DNA from: Paracoccaceae bacterium | GTDB lineage: Bacteria; Pseudomonadota; Alphaproteobacteria; Rhodobacterales; Rhodobacteraceae | Reading direction: 5' to 3' | Assembly (NCBI GenBank): GCA_024742695.1 | Contig: JANSXY010000006.1 | Location: forward strand, 149,703-213,702 | DNA length: 64,000 nt | In this document: positions 54,321 through 63,522 of the stretch, one piece after another | Layout of the letters: each line of letters starts with the position of its first letter | Numbering within the stretch: position 1 is the first letter of the stretch | Translations under genes and position numbers: made by a program | The notes under the pieces: generated by a model | The model's input: only the letters and a program-made list of their open reading frames with translations | Databases searched by the model: none | What the model was told of the DNA's origin: nothing

Positions 54321-55469
54321 CTATTCCGCCACCCGAACGGCTTCGCCGGGCACCACGCGATGCGCCCCGGCGGCGATCGCCCGTGCACCCGGCGCGAACC
54401 CGCCGCGCACGAAGGCGCGCCCGGCCTCGGCATGCAGAAGCTCGACTGCGGTCACGGTCGTGCGGCCGTCGGGATCGACCGTGAGAACGCGCCAGCTGCC
54501 GTTCGGGCCGGCGCCCAGCGCCGCAAGCGGCACCCAGGCGCCGGGGTCCGTCACCTCCCGCGACAGCCGCAGCCGCCCGGTCTGACCGTAGGGCGGCGCG
54601 GCGGCGGGATCCGTCTGCAGCACGAAGACCGCGCTGCGGGTCCGGGTCGCCGGGTCGAGATCGGGGCGCAACTGTTCCAGCGTCGCGGCATGGTCCTGCC
54701 CGGCGATCTCGACGCTGTAGCGCGCACCGGGGGCAAGGCCGGCCGCGACCTGCGGCGGCAGGCCGACGCGCAGCCTTGGCCGCTCCTGTTCGAAGAGGCC
54801 GAAGACCGGCGTACCGGCCGCCAGAACCTGGCCCCGGTCGGCCGCGCGGCGGCCGATCTCGCCGGCGAACGGCGCGCGCAGCACGGTCTTGTCGAGCGCG
54901 ATGCCGATCCCCGCCAGCGTCGCGTCGGCCTCGGCGATCCGGGCGCGCAGCTCGGCGGCGGCCAACCGCGCCTCGTCCAGCCGTTGCGTGGCCGAAACCC
55001 CGCTTCGCTCCAGCGTTTCCTGCCGCGCGAGGGTGATCTCGGCAAGTTCAAGCCGCGCCGCCAGCGCATCACGCGCCGCCGCCCGCGCCGCCCGCTCGGC
55101 CGCCAGGGCGCGGGTATCCAGCCGCGCGACGATCTGCCCGGCGGCAACCCTGTCGCCCTCGTCCACCAGAACCTCGGCCAGCGTCCCGCCGGTTTCGAAG
55201 CCCAGCGCGATCTCCTGCCGCGGTTCGACCTGGCCGACGAAAGCACGCGCCACCGTGTAGCCCTCGACGGGTGCGATTGGCGCGACCCGCACGACGGGCG
55301 CCGGCGCCGGCGCCGGGCGTTCGGCGCTGCCGGCGCGATCACCGATCACCCCGGCGCCGCCGATCACCAGGCCCGCGGCCAGCACGACGGTCAGGCCGGT
55401 GGACAGTGCTGTCGCGCCCCGGGCGGCGATACGGCCGGTTGGGCGTGTTGCATCATCGTGTTCGCGCAT
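54321..55469 (-). CDS. RND periplasmic adaptor (membrane fusion protein)
   Basis: A 382-residue HlyD-type adaptor. One N-terminal membrane helix (ALSTGLTVVLAAGLVIGGAGVIG), then GFETGGTLAEVLVDEGDRVAAGQIVARLD (lipoyl-like), a coiled coil rich in Ala/Arg/Leu, RAPFAGEIGRRAADRGQVLAAG and a beta-barrel end. It joins the RND pump to an outer-membrane channel. AAGGATTG precedes the ATG at 55469. Transcribed from the region shared with the TetR gene. Confidence 0.9.
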   Translation of the reverse strand: MREHDDATRPTGRIAARGATALSTGLTVVLAAGLVIGGAGVIGDRAGSAERPAPAPAPVVRVAPIAPVEGYTVARAFVGQVEPRQEIALGFETGGTLAEVLVDEGDRVAAGQIVARLDTRALAAERAARAAARDALAARLELAEITLARQETLERSGVSATQRLDEARLAAAELRARIAEADATLAGIGIALDKTVLRAPFAGEIGRRAADRGQVLAAGTPVFGLFEQERPRLRVGLPPQVAAGLAPGARYSVEIAGQDHAATLEQLRPDLDPATRTRSAVFVLQTDPAAAPPYGQTGRLRLSREVTDPGAWVPLAALGAGPNGSWRVLTVDPDGRTTVTAVELLHAEAGRAFVRGGFAPGARAIAAGAHRVVPGEAVRVAE

Positions 55470-55487
55470 GCTAGGCAATCCTTGGAA

Positions 55488-55521
55488 GTTAGATGCGCTA
55501 ACATATGTAAGCGTCTCTAAC
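55488..55521. promoter_or_regulatory. 34-bp TetR-type palindrome between adaptor and tetR
   Basis: GTTAGATGCGCTAACAT at 55488-55504 is mirrored by the reverse complement of 55505-55521, with 14 of 17 positions paired, centred on ACATATGT. It lies 19 bp before the adaptor ATG and 27 bp before the TTG of tetR, so one repressor site can control both directions. Confidence 0.7.
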
Positions 55522-55548
55522 TTTGGCAAGTAAATTCAGGGGGCGGGC

Positions 55549-56175
55549 TTGCAAGACGCTGACAGGAAACAGAAGAAATCCGCCGAGGCCCGCAAGACCT
55601 ATCATCATGGCGATCTGCGGGCAGGGCTGGTCGAGGCCACCCGCCGGCTGGTCGAGGACAAGGGGCCGGACCGATTCTCGGTCTCCGACGCCTGCCGGGC
55701 CGCGGGGGTGTCGACGGCGGCGCCCTACAAGCATTTCGCCGACCGCGAGGAAATGCTGCTTGCCGTCGCCCGCGAGGGGATGCAGCGGTTTCACGACGTG
55801 ATGCAGGCCGCCGTCGCCCCGCACGAGCCCGGTTCGCTGGAGGCGCTGACCCGGCTGGGCCTGTCCTATATCGGTTTCGCGCAGGCCGAACCGGGGGTGT
55901 TCCGCCTGACCTTCGGCCTGACCCGCACCCACAAGGATCACGAAGAGATGGTGGCGCAGGGCATGCGCAACTACGGCGTGCTGCTGGGCCAGATCGCGGC
56001 GCACCAGGGCAAGGCCGAGGTCGACGACGCGGTGCTGCGGCAGGCCTTTCCGCTGTGGACCTTCGTGCATGGCCTCGCCTTCCTGCTGATCGACGAGAAG
56101 GTGACGGCGCTGAAGCTGACCGTCGATCTCGAGGATCTGATCCGCGAGTCCACCCGCAAGCTTCTGTCGGCGTGA
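55549..56175 (+). CDS. TetR-family repressor of the RND pump
   Basis: A 208-residue TetR protein. The N-terminal helix-turn-helix is in YHHGDLRAGLVEATRRLVE...FSVSDACRAAGVSTAAPYKHF. The C-terminal ligand domain has TAHKD-like and TFVHGLAFLLIDEKV stretches (TetR C-33-like). The start is TTG at 55549, preceded by AGGGGG. It is divergent from the adaptor and RND genes across the palindrome. Confidence 0.87.
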   Translation: MQDADRKQKKSAEARKTYHHGDLRAGLVEATRRLVEDKGPDRFSVSDACRAAGVSTAAPYKHFADREEMLLAVAREGMQRFHDVMQAAVAPHEPGSLEALTRLGLSYIGFAQAEPGVFRLTFGLTRTHKDHEEMVAQGMRNYGVLLGQIAAHQGKAEVDDAVLRQAFPLWTFVHGLAFLLIDEKVTALKLTVDLEDLIRESTRKLLSA

Positions 56176-56269
56176 CCAATGGCAGGTTGACCCGCCACGC
56201 GGCCCCGATCACCTTGGCACCGGCCGCGCCTTCGGGGCCGGAACGCGACAACTGGCGGGGGACGATGGG

Positions 56270-57016
56270 ATGAGCGGTGCCTTCCGGATCGACGGCCAGC
56301 GTGCGCTGGTCACCGGCGCGAATACCGGGATCGGCCAGGCGATCGCGGTTGGCCTGGCCGAGGCCGGGGCGCATGTGATCGCCGCGGGCCGGTCTTCCTG
56401 CGCCGCGACGGTCGCCGCGATCGCCTCCGCGGGCGGCACGGCCGAGGCGCTGCAACTCGACCTTGCCGATCCGGCCGGCGCGGCGGCGCGGCTGGCGCAG
56501 GCGGGCCCGCTCGACATCCTCGTGAACAATGCCGGGATCATCCGCCGCGCCGACGCGACCGACTATCCCGAGGACGACTGGGACGCGGTCATCGACGTCA
56601 ACCTCAAGGCGGTGTTCCTGCTGTGCCAGGCCTTCGCGCGGGCCGCGTCGGCGCGCGGCGCGGGCGGGCGGATCGTCAACATCGCCTCGGTCCTGAGCTT
56701 CCAGGGCGGCATCCGGGTGCCCGCCTATACCGCGGCGAAACACGGGATCGCCGGGCTGACGAAGGCGCTGGCCAACGAATGGGCCGGGCGCGGGATCAAC
56801 GTGAACGCCGTGGCGCCGGGCTACATCGCGACCGCGAACACCGCGGCCCTGCAGGCCGATCCCACGCGGTCGGCCGAGATCCTCGCGCGGATCCCGGCCG
56901 GCCGCTGGGGCGCGCCCGAGGATATCGCCGGGGCCGTCACCTTCCTGTGCAGCCCGGCCGCGGCCTATGTCACCGGGGCGATCCTCAACGTCGATGGCGG
57001 CTGGCTGGCGCGATGA
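56270..57016 (+). CDS. KduD-like short-chain dehydrogenase
   Basis: A 248-residue SDR very close to KduD (2-dehydro-3-deoxy-D-gluconate 5-dehydrogenase): VTGANTGIGQAIAVGLAEAG, IASVLSFQGGIRVPAYTAAKHG (with YTAAK), NVNAVAPGYIATANT and AEILARIPAGRWGAPEDIAG before the end GGWLAR. KduD works in pectin/hexuronate breakdown; no kdu partner lies nearby. Its stop overlaps the DksA-like start (ATGA). Confidence 0.85.
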   Translation: MSGAFRIDGQRALVTGANTGIGQAIAVGLAEAGAHVIAAGRSSCAATVAAIASAGGTAEALQLDLADPAGAAARLAQAGPLDILVNNAGIIRRADATDYPEDDWDAVIDVNLKAVFLLCQAFARAASARGAGGRIVNIASVLSFQGGIRVPAYTAAKHGIAGLTKALANEWAGRGINVNAVAPGYIATANTAALQADPTRSAEILARIPAGRWGAPEDIAGAVTFLCSPAAAYVTGAILNVDGGWLAR

Positions 57017-57357
57017 CGGATCCATCCCCCACCCCCGCCGCACGCTACCTGCCCCGTCTGCGGGACGAGCGCGCGGCGCTGCGCAGCGCCTCGGCCGACA
57101 CCGCGCGGGACCGCGCGCCCGTGGAACTGGATCAGCAAAGCGTCGGCCGGCTGAGCCGGATGGACGCGATCCAGCAGCAGGCGATGGCCGCCGCGCAGGA
57201 AGCCCGCCGCCACGGCCGCCTGCGCGCCCTCGACGCCGCGATCCACCGGATCGAAACCGGCGACTTCGGCTGGTGCGACGCCTGCGGCGAGGCGATCGGC
57301 GCAGGCCGGCTCGATCTTGATCCGACGGTCATGCGCTGCCGCGACTGCGCCGGCTGA
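57013..57357 (+). CDS. DksA/TraR-type zinc-finger protein
   Basis: A 114-residue protein. The N-terminal part is a helical coiled coil (LSRMDAIQQQAMAAAQEA). The C-terminal C4 zinc finger has GDFGWCDACGEAIGAGRL and VMRCRDCAG. The DksA/TraR family inserts into the RNA polymerase secondary channel. The DxxDxA tip of DksA is not obvious here; it is the shorter alphaproteobacterial type. Coupled to the KduD-like gene. Confidence 0.86.
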   Translation: MTDPSPTPAARYLPRLRDERAALRSASADTARDRAPVELDQQSVGRLSRMDAIQQQAMAAAQEARRHGRLRALDAAIHRIETGDFGWCDACGEAIGAGRLDLDPTVMRCRDCAG

Positions 57358-57456
57358 CCTCGCGGATCGGCGGCGCGCCCGCAGGGCGATGGTGGCGGCC
57401 CCCTTGTGCAGGCCGCGCGGGAGTGGTTTCTGCGGGGTCAGTCGCAAGGCGGACCC

Positions 57457-58359
57457 ATGCTTCACGTCCTCACCCATGACATCCTGCCGGTGTTCTCGAT
57501 GCTGGCGCTCGGGTTTCTGCTGGGCCGCGGCGGCCGGATCAGCGGGGCCGAGGCCGGGGCGATCAACCGCGTCGCCTTTCTCGTGCTGCAACCGGCGCTG
57601 ATCTTCCCGCTGGTCAACGGGCTCGACTGGTCACTGTTCCGGCTGGACGCGATCGCGCTTTACGCGGGCTGCCAGGCCGTCGTGTTTTCCCTGGCCTTCG
57701 TCCTGGCCCGCCGGCTTCTGGGCTGCGAGACGATCGAGGCCTGGCTGCTGGCGATGGCCACGATCTTCGTGAACACGCTGCTCTACATCTGGCCGATCTC
57801 CTACCTGATCTATGGCGAGGCCGCAGCGCTGCCGGTCACCGGGATCGTGGCCTGGGACGCGGCGGTGACCTTCGCCTTCTTCATCGTCACCACCGACCTT
57901 CTGGCCAATCGCCGGGCCTCGGCGATACGGTCGGCGCGGCGGATCGCGGGCAACCCGGTGCTGGTGGCGATTGCCCTGGGCGCACTGGGAAATGTCGCCG
58001 GACTGGCCACGCCGGCGCCGCTGCTGACCGCGATGGACTTCGCCGGGGCCGGGGCCGCGCCGCTGACGCTGTTCGCGCTTGGCGTCATACTGTCGGGTCA
58101 GACTCTGGCACCGACGCCGGCCGTTGCGACGATCTCGGCGCTGAAATTGCTGGCCTTCCCGGCACTGGTCTGGGCCGCTTTGCAGATCGGCGACAGGCCG
58201 GCGGACTGGAACGCGTTGCTGATCCTGTGTGCGGCGGGGCCGTCCGGGGCGATGGCCTTCGCTCTGGCGATGCTGCACGGCGTCCGCACCGACCGGATCG
58301 CGCCGGTGATCATCTGGACCTCGACCCTGTCGCTTCTGTCGCTCGCCTGGCTGGCGTGA
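57457..58359 (+). CDS. AEC-family (auxin efflux carrier-like) transporter
   Basis: A 300-residue inner-membrane carrier with ten helices. Typical stretches: ILPVFSMLALGFLLGR, NRVAFLVLQPALIFPLV, LLAMATIFVNTLLYIWPISYL and LTLFALGVILSGQTL. The family transports carboxylates, malonate or other anions. AAGGCGG precedes the ATG at 57457. Substrate unknown. Confidence 0.84.
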   Translation: MLHVLTHDILPVFSMLALGFLLGRGGRISGAEAGAINRVAFLVLQPALIFPLVNGLDWSLFRLDAIALYAGCQAVVFSLAFVLARRLLGCETIEAWLLAMATIFVNTLLYIWPISYLIYGEAAALPVTGIVAWDAAVTFAFFIVTTDLLANRRASAIRSARRIAGNPVLVAIALGALGNVAGLATPAPLLTAMDFAGAGAAPLTLFALGVILSGQTLAPTPAVATISALKLLAFPALVWAALQIGDRPADWNALLILCAAGPSGAMAFALAMLHGVRTDRIAPVIIWTSTLSLLSLAWLA

Positions 58360-58726
58360 CGCCCAAGCCCGGCGCGCGGCACCGGGCAAGGCTTTCCCGA
58401 AGCCATTGCGGGGCCAAACGGGCAGACGATTCGGCAAAAAACCGGGAGAGCCCGGCCGAAAGGCGCTACCATTACGGGTAATCATACATTCTTTGGGATG
58501 GTTTTCGGGCGCGTTTCCGCTTTGTCAACCGCCTGACCGCTAGGCCAATGCCAGTTTCGGTAACTTGGCTTGCTCTATGACAACCCGCGTCCCGTCCTTC
58601 GATCGCAAATCGCCCCAGGGGCGGGAACCGGCCGGCATCGCCGGGCCGGGACACGGCGCCGGCGCGCCTTCGGCGCCCGATCATCCCGCGCAAGTCGATA
58701 CGACCTCCCTGAGAAAGGCCCGCACC
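58360..58726. other. Intergenic region before the chemoreceptor gene (367 bp)
   Basis: No convincing gene was found here. It holds a leftward terminator-like hairpin (58436-58455, see next entry), a TTGACA on the minus strand (58528-58523) and a TATGAT on the minus strand (58486-58481) that are not at promoter spacing to each other. An in-frame upstream reading from 58565 into the chemoreceptor exists, but its content is Gly/Pro/Arg-rich and not receptor-like, so I treat it as leader. Confidence 0.5.
58436..58455 (-). terminator. Leftward intrinsic terminator without a leftward gene
   Basis: Read on the minus strand: CCGGG-CTCT-CCCGG stem-loop followed by TTTTTT. This is the classic intrinsic-terminator form, oriented leftward. 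No leftward gene ends here; the neighbours on both sides read rightward. Confidence 0.6.
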
Positions 58727-61498
58727 ATGTCCGACACGACCATCGGATCGCGTTTCAAGAGTCTCTCGATCAAGGTTCCCGTTCTGATGGTCGGCCTCGC
58801 CGCCTTCGCCATCCTCACCGTCGGCACGCTCGCCTACGCGATCAGCCAGTCCACGGTGGAACGTGAGGCGCGCGAACGGCTTGGCACCGTGCTGGAAACC
58901 CGCACCCGCGCCATCGAGACATGGTTCGGGAACCAGATCGTCGATCTTCAGGCCCTGGCCGGGAATCCGGCGACCTCGGGCGCGCTGGTCAACCTGGGCC
59001 TCGGCTGGAACGACCTCGGCTTCGACGACGCGGCGCGGCGCGCCTACCTGCACGACCACTACATCGACGGCAACGCCCATCCCGCCGGCGAACGCAACAA
59101 GCTGGAACAGGCGCGCGACGGATCGACCTATTCCGAAACCCACGCGATCTACCATGCCGGGTTCGACCAGTTCCGCCTGGCGAAGGGCCTTTATGACATC
59201 TTCCTGATCGATCGGACCGGCAACATCGTCTACACGGTGTTCAAGGAAGACGACCTGGGCGAGAACCTCGTCTCTGGCCGGCTTGCCGACAGCGGGCTGG
59301 GCCGCGCCGCGCGCGACGTCCTGCAGGATCCCGAACCCGGCCGCGTCGCCTTCACCGATTTCGCCCCCTATGCGCCGTCCTACGGGGCCCCGGCGTCGTT
59401 CATCGCCGCGCCGCTTTACAACCGCGGCGGCGGGATGGTCGGCGTGCTGGCGTTCCAGCTGCCGATCGACCTTCTGAACGCGGTGATGCGCGACCCGACC
59501 GGGCTGGGCGACACCGGGCAGGCCTATATCGTCGGCGGCGACGGGCTGATGCGCTCCGCCGCGCGGTTCACCGGCGACGACACGATCCTTGCCCGCAGCG
59601 TGGACGGGACGGTGATCGCGGCCGCACGCGGCGGCGACCTTGCCAATGGCCGGTCGATCGGCCTGAACGGCAAGCCCGTCGAGATGGCCGCGAAGGCGAT
59701 GCAGGTGGGCGGCGAAACCTTCGTGGTCGCCGTCGAGCAGGACATCTCGGAGCTGCGCGCGCCGATCGCCGACCTGGCCCGCAAGATGGTCGCGGGCGCG
59801 CTGGCCGCTCTCGCCGTGGTCAGCGTGATGTGCGTCCTGTTCGCCCGCTCGATCTCGCGCCCCCTCGTCGGCCTTGTCGGCGGCATCCGCGCGCTGGCCG
59901 AACGCGACTGGAACGTGCAGTTCACCGCCGTCAACCGCGGCGACGAGATCGGCACCATCGCCCGCGGGCTCAAGCAACTGCGCTACGATCTGCAGGAATT
60001 CGACGCCTCCGCGCAGGACGCCCTGTTCAAGAGCTCCGCCCTGGGGCGCACCTCGTCAGGCGTGATGATCGCGGATGCCGAGTTCAACATCACCTATGCC
60101 AACGACGCCGTGAAGCGGATGATCGACGACAACCTCGCCGCGTTCCGCGAAATCTCGCCCGACATCTCGGCGGAAGCCATCGTCGGCCAGTGCATGGACG
60201 TGTTCCACAAGGCGCCGCAGCGGATCCGCGAGGTTCTGAAGACACCGGGCCGGCTGCCGATGAAGGCCGATATCCCGCTGGGCGGGCTGACCTTCGCGCT
60301 CGACATCTCGAATGTCACCGATGCCCAGGGGACGACGGTCGGTTATGTCGTCGAATGGGCCGATGCAACGGCGGCGCGGCGCAACGAAGAGGTCGTGTCG
60401 CGACTGCGGGCGGCGTTCACCAAGCTTTCCGAAGGCGACCTGACGGTGGCCCTGCCCGATGGCGTCGACGGCGAGTTCGCCCAGCTGCGCGACGATTTCA
60501 ACGATGCGATCCGAAAGCTCGGCGACGCGATAAGCACGGTGATCGACACCTCGGTGCTGATCAAGGGCGAGGCGCACGAGATCTCGAACGCCGCCGACGA
60601 CCTGGCGCGCCGGACCGAACAGCAGGCCGCGACGCTGGAACAGACCGCCGCCGCGCTGGATCAGCTGACGTCTTCGGTCAATTCCGCCGCCGGCAGCGCC
60701 AAGGAGGCCAGCCGCATGGTGTCCGCCGCGCGGGACGAGGCCGAAACCTCGGGCCAGGTGGTGCGCGAAGCCGTGTCGGCGATGCACCAGATCGACGAAT
60801 CCTCCACCCAGGTGACGCAGATCATCTCGGTGATCGAGGAGATCGCCTTCCAGACCAACCTTCTGGCGCTGAACGCCGGGGTCGAGGCCGCGCGGGCGGG
60901 CGAGGCCGGGCGCGGCTTCGCCGTCGTCGCCTCCGAGGTCCGGGCGCTGGCGCGCCGCGCCTCGGACGCCGCCAAGGAGATCGGCGGCCTGATCCAGGGC
61001 TCGACCCAGCAGGTCAAGCGCGGCGTCACGCTGGTGGAAAAGGCCGGCGAGGCCCTGGGCCGGATCGTCGGATCGGTCAAGGACATCGACGGCAGCGTGT
61101 CGGAGATTGCGCAATCCTCGCAGGAGCAGGCCTCGGGCCTCGGCGAGATCAACATCGCCGTCAACCAGCTCGACCAGGTGACGCAGCAGAACGCCGCGAT
61201 GTTCGAGCAGATGTCGGCGGCCAGCCAGTCGCTGAACACCGAATCCCAGACCCTGCTCGACCGTACGCAGGCCTTCACCATCGCGACGCCGAAGGGCAAG
61301 CCCGAGGCCGCGAATGCCGGCAAGGCGCCGAAGCAGGCCTTCAGTTCCGTCCGCAAGACCGCCGCCACCGCGCCGGCGGGCGGCGGCAAGGCCGTGGCCG
61401 CGCCGCCCCCCGCGCCCCGGCCCGGCAAGCTGGCGGTGGCCGCCGGCGCGGCCGCCGCGCAGGCCCGGCCGGCCGAGGACGACTGGGACGAGTTCTGA
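58727..61498 (+). CDS. Methyl-accepting chemotaxis protein with extracellular sensor and PAS-like domain
   Basis: A 923-residue chemoreceptor. TM1 (about residues 18-40) is followed by a large periplasmic double-Cache-like sensor (about 40-345; [15 protein letters not shown]). Then TM2, a HAMP, a PAS-like domain ([24 protein letters not shown], about 440-560), a second HAMP-like segment and the signalling hairpin with [21 protein letters not shown]. It ends in a long Ala/Pro linker and DDWDEF, a possible CheR/CheB docking tail. GAGAAAGG precedes the ATG at 58727. The ligand is unknown. Confidence 0.88.
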   Translation: MSDTTIGSRFKSLSIKVPVLMVGLAAFAILTVGTLAYAISQSTVEREARERLGTVLETRTRAIETWFGNQIVDLQALAGNPATSGALVNLGLGWNDLGFDDAARRAYLHDHYIDGNAHPAGERNKLEQARDGSTYSETHAIYHAGFDQFRLAKGLYDIFLIDRTGNIVYTVFKEDDLGENLVSGRLADSGLGRAARDVLQDPEPGRVAFTDFAPYAPSYGAPASFIAAPLYNRGGGMVGVLAFQLPIDLLNAVMRDPTGLGDTGQAYIVGGDGLMRSAARFTGDDTILARSVDGTVIAAARGGDLANGRSIGLNGKPVEMAAKAMQVGGETFVVAVEQDISELRAPIADLARKMVAGALAALAVVSVMCVLFARSISRPLVGLVGGIRALAERDWNVQFTAVNRGDEIGTIARGLKQLRYDLQEFDASAQDALFKSSALGRTSSGVMIADAEFNITYANDAVKRMIDDNLAAFREISPDISAEAIVGQCMDVFHKAPQRIREVLKTPGRLPMKADIPLGGLTFALDISNVTDAQGTTVGYVVEWADATAARRNEEVVSRLRAAFTKLSEGDLTVALPDGVDGEFAQLRDDFNDAIRKLGDAISTVIDTSVLIKGEAHEISNAADDLARRTEQQAATLEQTAAALDQLTSSVNSAAGSAKEASRMVSAARDEAETSGQVVREAVSAMHQIDESSTQVTQIISVIEEIAFQTNLLALNAGVEAARAGEAGRGFAVVASEVRALARRASDAAKEIGGLIQGSTQQVKRGVTLVEKAGEALGRIVGSVKDIDGSVSEIAQSSQEQASGLGEINIAVNQLDQVTQQNAAMFEQMSAASQSLNTESQTLLDRTQAFTIATPKGKPEAANAGKAPKQAFSSVRKTAATAPAGGGKAVAAPPPAPRPGKLAVAAGAAAAQARPAEDDWDEF

Positions 61499-61638
61499 AC
61501 CGGCAGGCCTGACCGCAGTCACGGCGCGGCAGGCCGTCGAAACCGAACGTAAAGGGTGTGGCAGTTAGGAGTAAACCAGACAGGAGGCGACCGTCCCGGT
61601 GCGGCGGGCGTCTTCGGCAGCGAGGTCGGATAGGCTAG

Positions 61639-61950
61639 ATGGGCAAGATCGACATCCAGGTGGGCGGCCAGCATCACGAACTGCCTTGCTCGGCCGGCGA
61701 AGAACGCCTGCTGCGCGAAGCCAAGGCGATGATCGAGCAGGAAGCCCGCACCCTGCGCACGCTGCACCCCAAGGCCAGCGACACGCAGCTTCTGTTCCTC
61801 ACCGCGGTGTCGGTCGCCGACCTGGCCCTTGCCGTGAAGGCGGAGCTTCGGGCCGAACAGAACCGCGTCCGCTCGCTCGAGATCGCGCTGCGGTCGCTGC
61901 GAGAGGCGCGGTACGACCAGACGCCGCGGACGAACAAACCCCGCGGCTGA
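61639..61950 (+). CDS. zapA: Cell division protein ZapA
   Basis: A 103-residue ZapA-like protein: the N-terminal beta-hairpin (IDIQVGGQHHELPCSAGEE) is followed by a long helix with SDTQLLFLTAVSVADLALAVK and a coiled coil (RAEQNRVRSLEIALRSLR). ZapA stabilises FtsZ filaments at the Z ring. It ends 9 bp before the convergent glpK stop. Confidence 0.85.
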   Translation: MGKIDIQVGGQHHELPCSAGEERLLREAKAMIEQEARTLRTLHPKASDTQLLFLTAVSVADLALAVKAELRAEQNRVRSLEIALRSLREARYDQTPRTNKPRG

Positions 61951-61959
61951 GGCCCTGCG

Positions 61960-63456
61960 TCAAAACGCGATCGTCGCCGCCACCGCGCGCTGCCAGCGGG
62001 CGTAGCGCGCGTCCCGCTCGCGCGGATCCATCGCGGGTTCGAACCGCCGCTCCAGCGCCCAGCCCTTGGCGAACTCCTCCGGCCCGCCGCAGATCCCGGC
62101 GCGCCAGCCCGCCAGCCAGGCCGCGCCCAGCGCCGTCGTTTCGGTCACCTCCGGGCGATCGACCGGGGCGCCGAGGATGTCGGCGAGGTACTGCATCGTC
62201 CAGTCGCTGGCCGTCATGCCGCCGTCGACCCGCAGCACCGAATGGCCCGCCGCATCCCGGTCGCTCCCCCAGTCCGCCCGCATCGCCTCCAGCAGGTCGC
62301 GGGTCTGGTAGCCGACGCTTTCCAGCGCCGCGCGCGCCAGTTCCGCCGGGCCGGAATTGCGGGTCAATCCGAAGACCGCGCCGCGGCATTCCGGCCGCCA
62401 GTAAGGCGCGCCGAGCCCGGTGAAGGCCGGCACCACCACAACGCCCTGCGCCGCTTCCGCCGCCTCGGCCAGCGCCTGGGTCTCGGCCGCCGCGCGGATC
62501 AGCTTCAGCCCGTCGCGCAGCCATTGCACCACCGCCCCGGCGATGAAGATCGACCCTTCCAGCGCATAGGTCACCCGCCCGTCCAGCCGGTAGGCGATGG
62601 TCGTCAGCAGACGGTTGTGCGAAGGCACCCGGTCGGCCCCGGTATTGAGCAGCGCGAAGCAGCCGGTGCCATAGGTCGACTTGAGCATGCCGGGCGCGAA
62701 ACAGGCCTGCCCCATCGTCGCGGCCTGCTGATCGCCCGCCACCCCGAGGATCGGGATTTCCCGGCCGAAAAGGTCGGGCCGCGTCATGCCGAAGGCGGCG
62801 GCGCAATCCTTCACCTCGGGCAGCATCGCCATCGGCACGTCGAACAGCGCGCAGAGATCGGCGTCCCATTCCCCCGTTGCGATGTTGTACAGCATCGTGC
62901 GCGCGGCATTGGTCGCATCGGTGACATGGGCCTGACCGCCGGTCAGCTTCCAGATCAGGAAGCTGTCGACGGTGCCGAACAGCAACTCGCCCCGCTCCGC
63001 CCGTTCGCGCGCGCCGGACACGGTATCGAGCAGCCAGCGGATCTTGCTGGCCGAGAAATACGGATCGAGCAGCAGGCCGGTGCGCTCCGTCACCATCGGC
63101 TCGTGCCCGTCCCGCTTCAGCCCGGCGCAGAGATCGGCGGTGCGCCTGTCCTGCCAGACCAGCGCGTTGTGGATCGGCTTGCCCGTCGCCCGGTCCCAGA
63201 TCACCACGGTTTCGCGCTGGTTGGTGATGCCGATCGCGGCGATGTCGGCCGCGGCGATCCCGGCCTTCTCGATCGCCGCGCGGGCGGTTCCCGCCACGGT
63301 CGACCACAGGTCGGAGGGATCGTGTTCCACCAATCCGGGGCGGGGATAGTGCTGCGCGAATTCCTCTTGCGCGATGGCGCGCGGCCTGAGTTCGGCATCG
63401 AAGACGATGGCGCGCGACGATGTCGTGCCCTGGTCGATCGCAAGAATGTAGGTCAT
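61960..63456 (-). CDS. glpK: Glycerol kinase
   Basis: A 498-residue FGGY kinase. [15 protein letters not shown] at the start; [19 protein letters not shown] with the glycerol-contacting Arg-Glu; ALVWQDRRT; the ATP site [11 protein letters not shown] and [19 protein letters not shown]. It makes glycerol 3-phosphate. The ATG at 63456 has a G-rich ribosome site and marks the family start. It follows glpD in the same direction. Confidence 0.95.
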   Translation of the reverse strand: MTYILAIDQGTTSSRAIVFDAELRPRAIAQEEFAQHYPRPGLVEHDPSDLWSTVAGTARAAIEKAGIAAADIAAIGITNQRETVVIWDRATGKPIHNALVWQDRRTADLCAGLKRDGHEPMVTERTGLLLDPYFSASKIRWLLDTVSGARERAERGELLFGTVDSFLIWKLTGGQAHVTDATNAARTMLYNIATGEWDADLCALFDVPMAMLPEVKDCAAAFGMTRPDLFGREIPILGVAGDQQAATMGQACFAPGMLKSTYGTGCFALLNTGADRVPSHNRLLTTIAYRLDGRVTYALEGSIFIAGAVVQWLRDGLKLIRAAAETQALAEAAEAAQGVVVVPAFTGLGAPYWRPECRGAVFGLTRNSGPAELARAALESVGYQTRDLLEAMRADWGSDRDAAGHSVLRVDGGMTASDWTMQYLADILGAPVDRPEVTETTALGAAWLAGWRAGICGGPEEFAKGWALERRFEPAMDPRERDARYARWQRAVAATIAF

Positions 63457-63522
63457 CGGTTCTCCCCCCTGCCCTGGCCCGTCCGTGCCGATCCTTGCGC
63501 GGCCGGGCGCGGCGAACAAGCC

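Noticed and set aside
61960..63456. Using the glycerol kinase as the missing kinase of the sugar locus
   Set aside because: It carries the glycerol-kinase signatures and lies directly behind glpD, far from the sugar genes.
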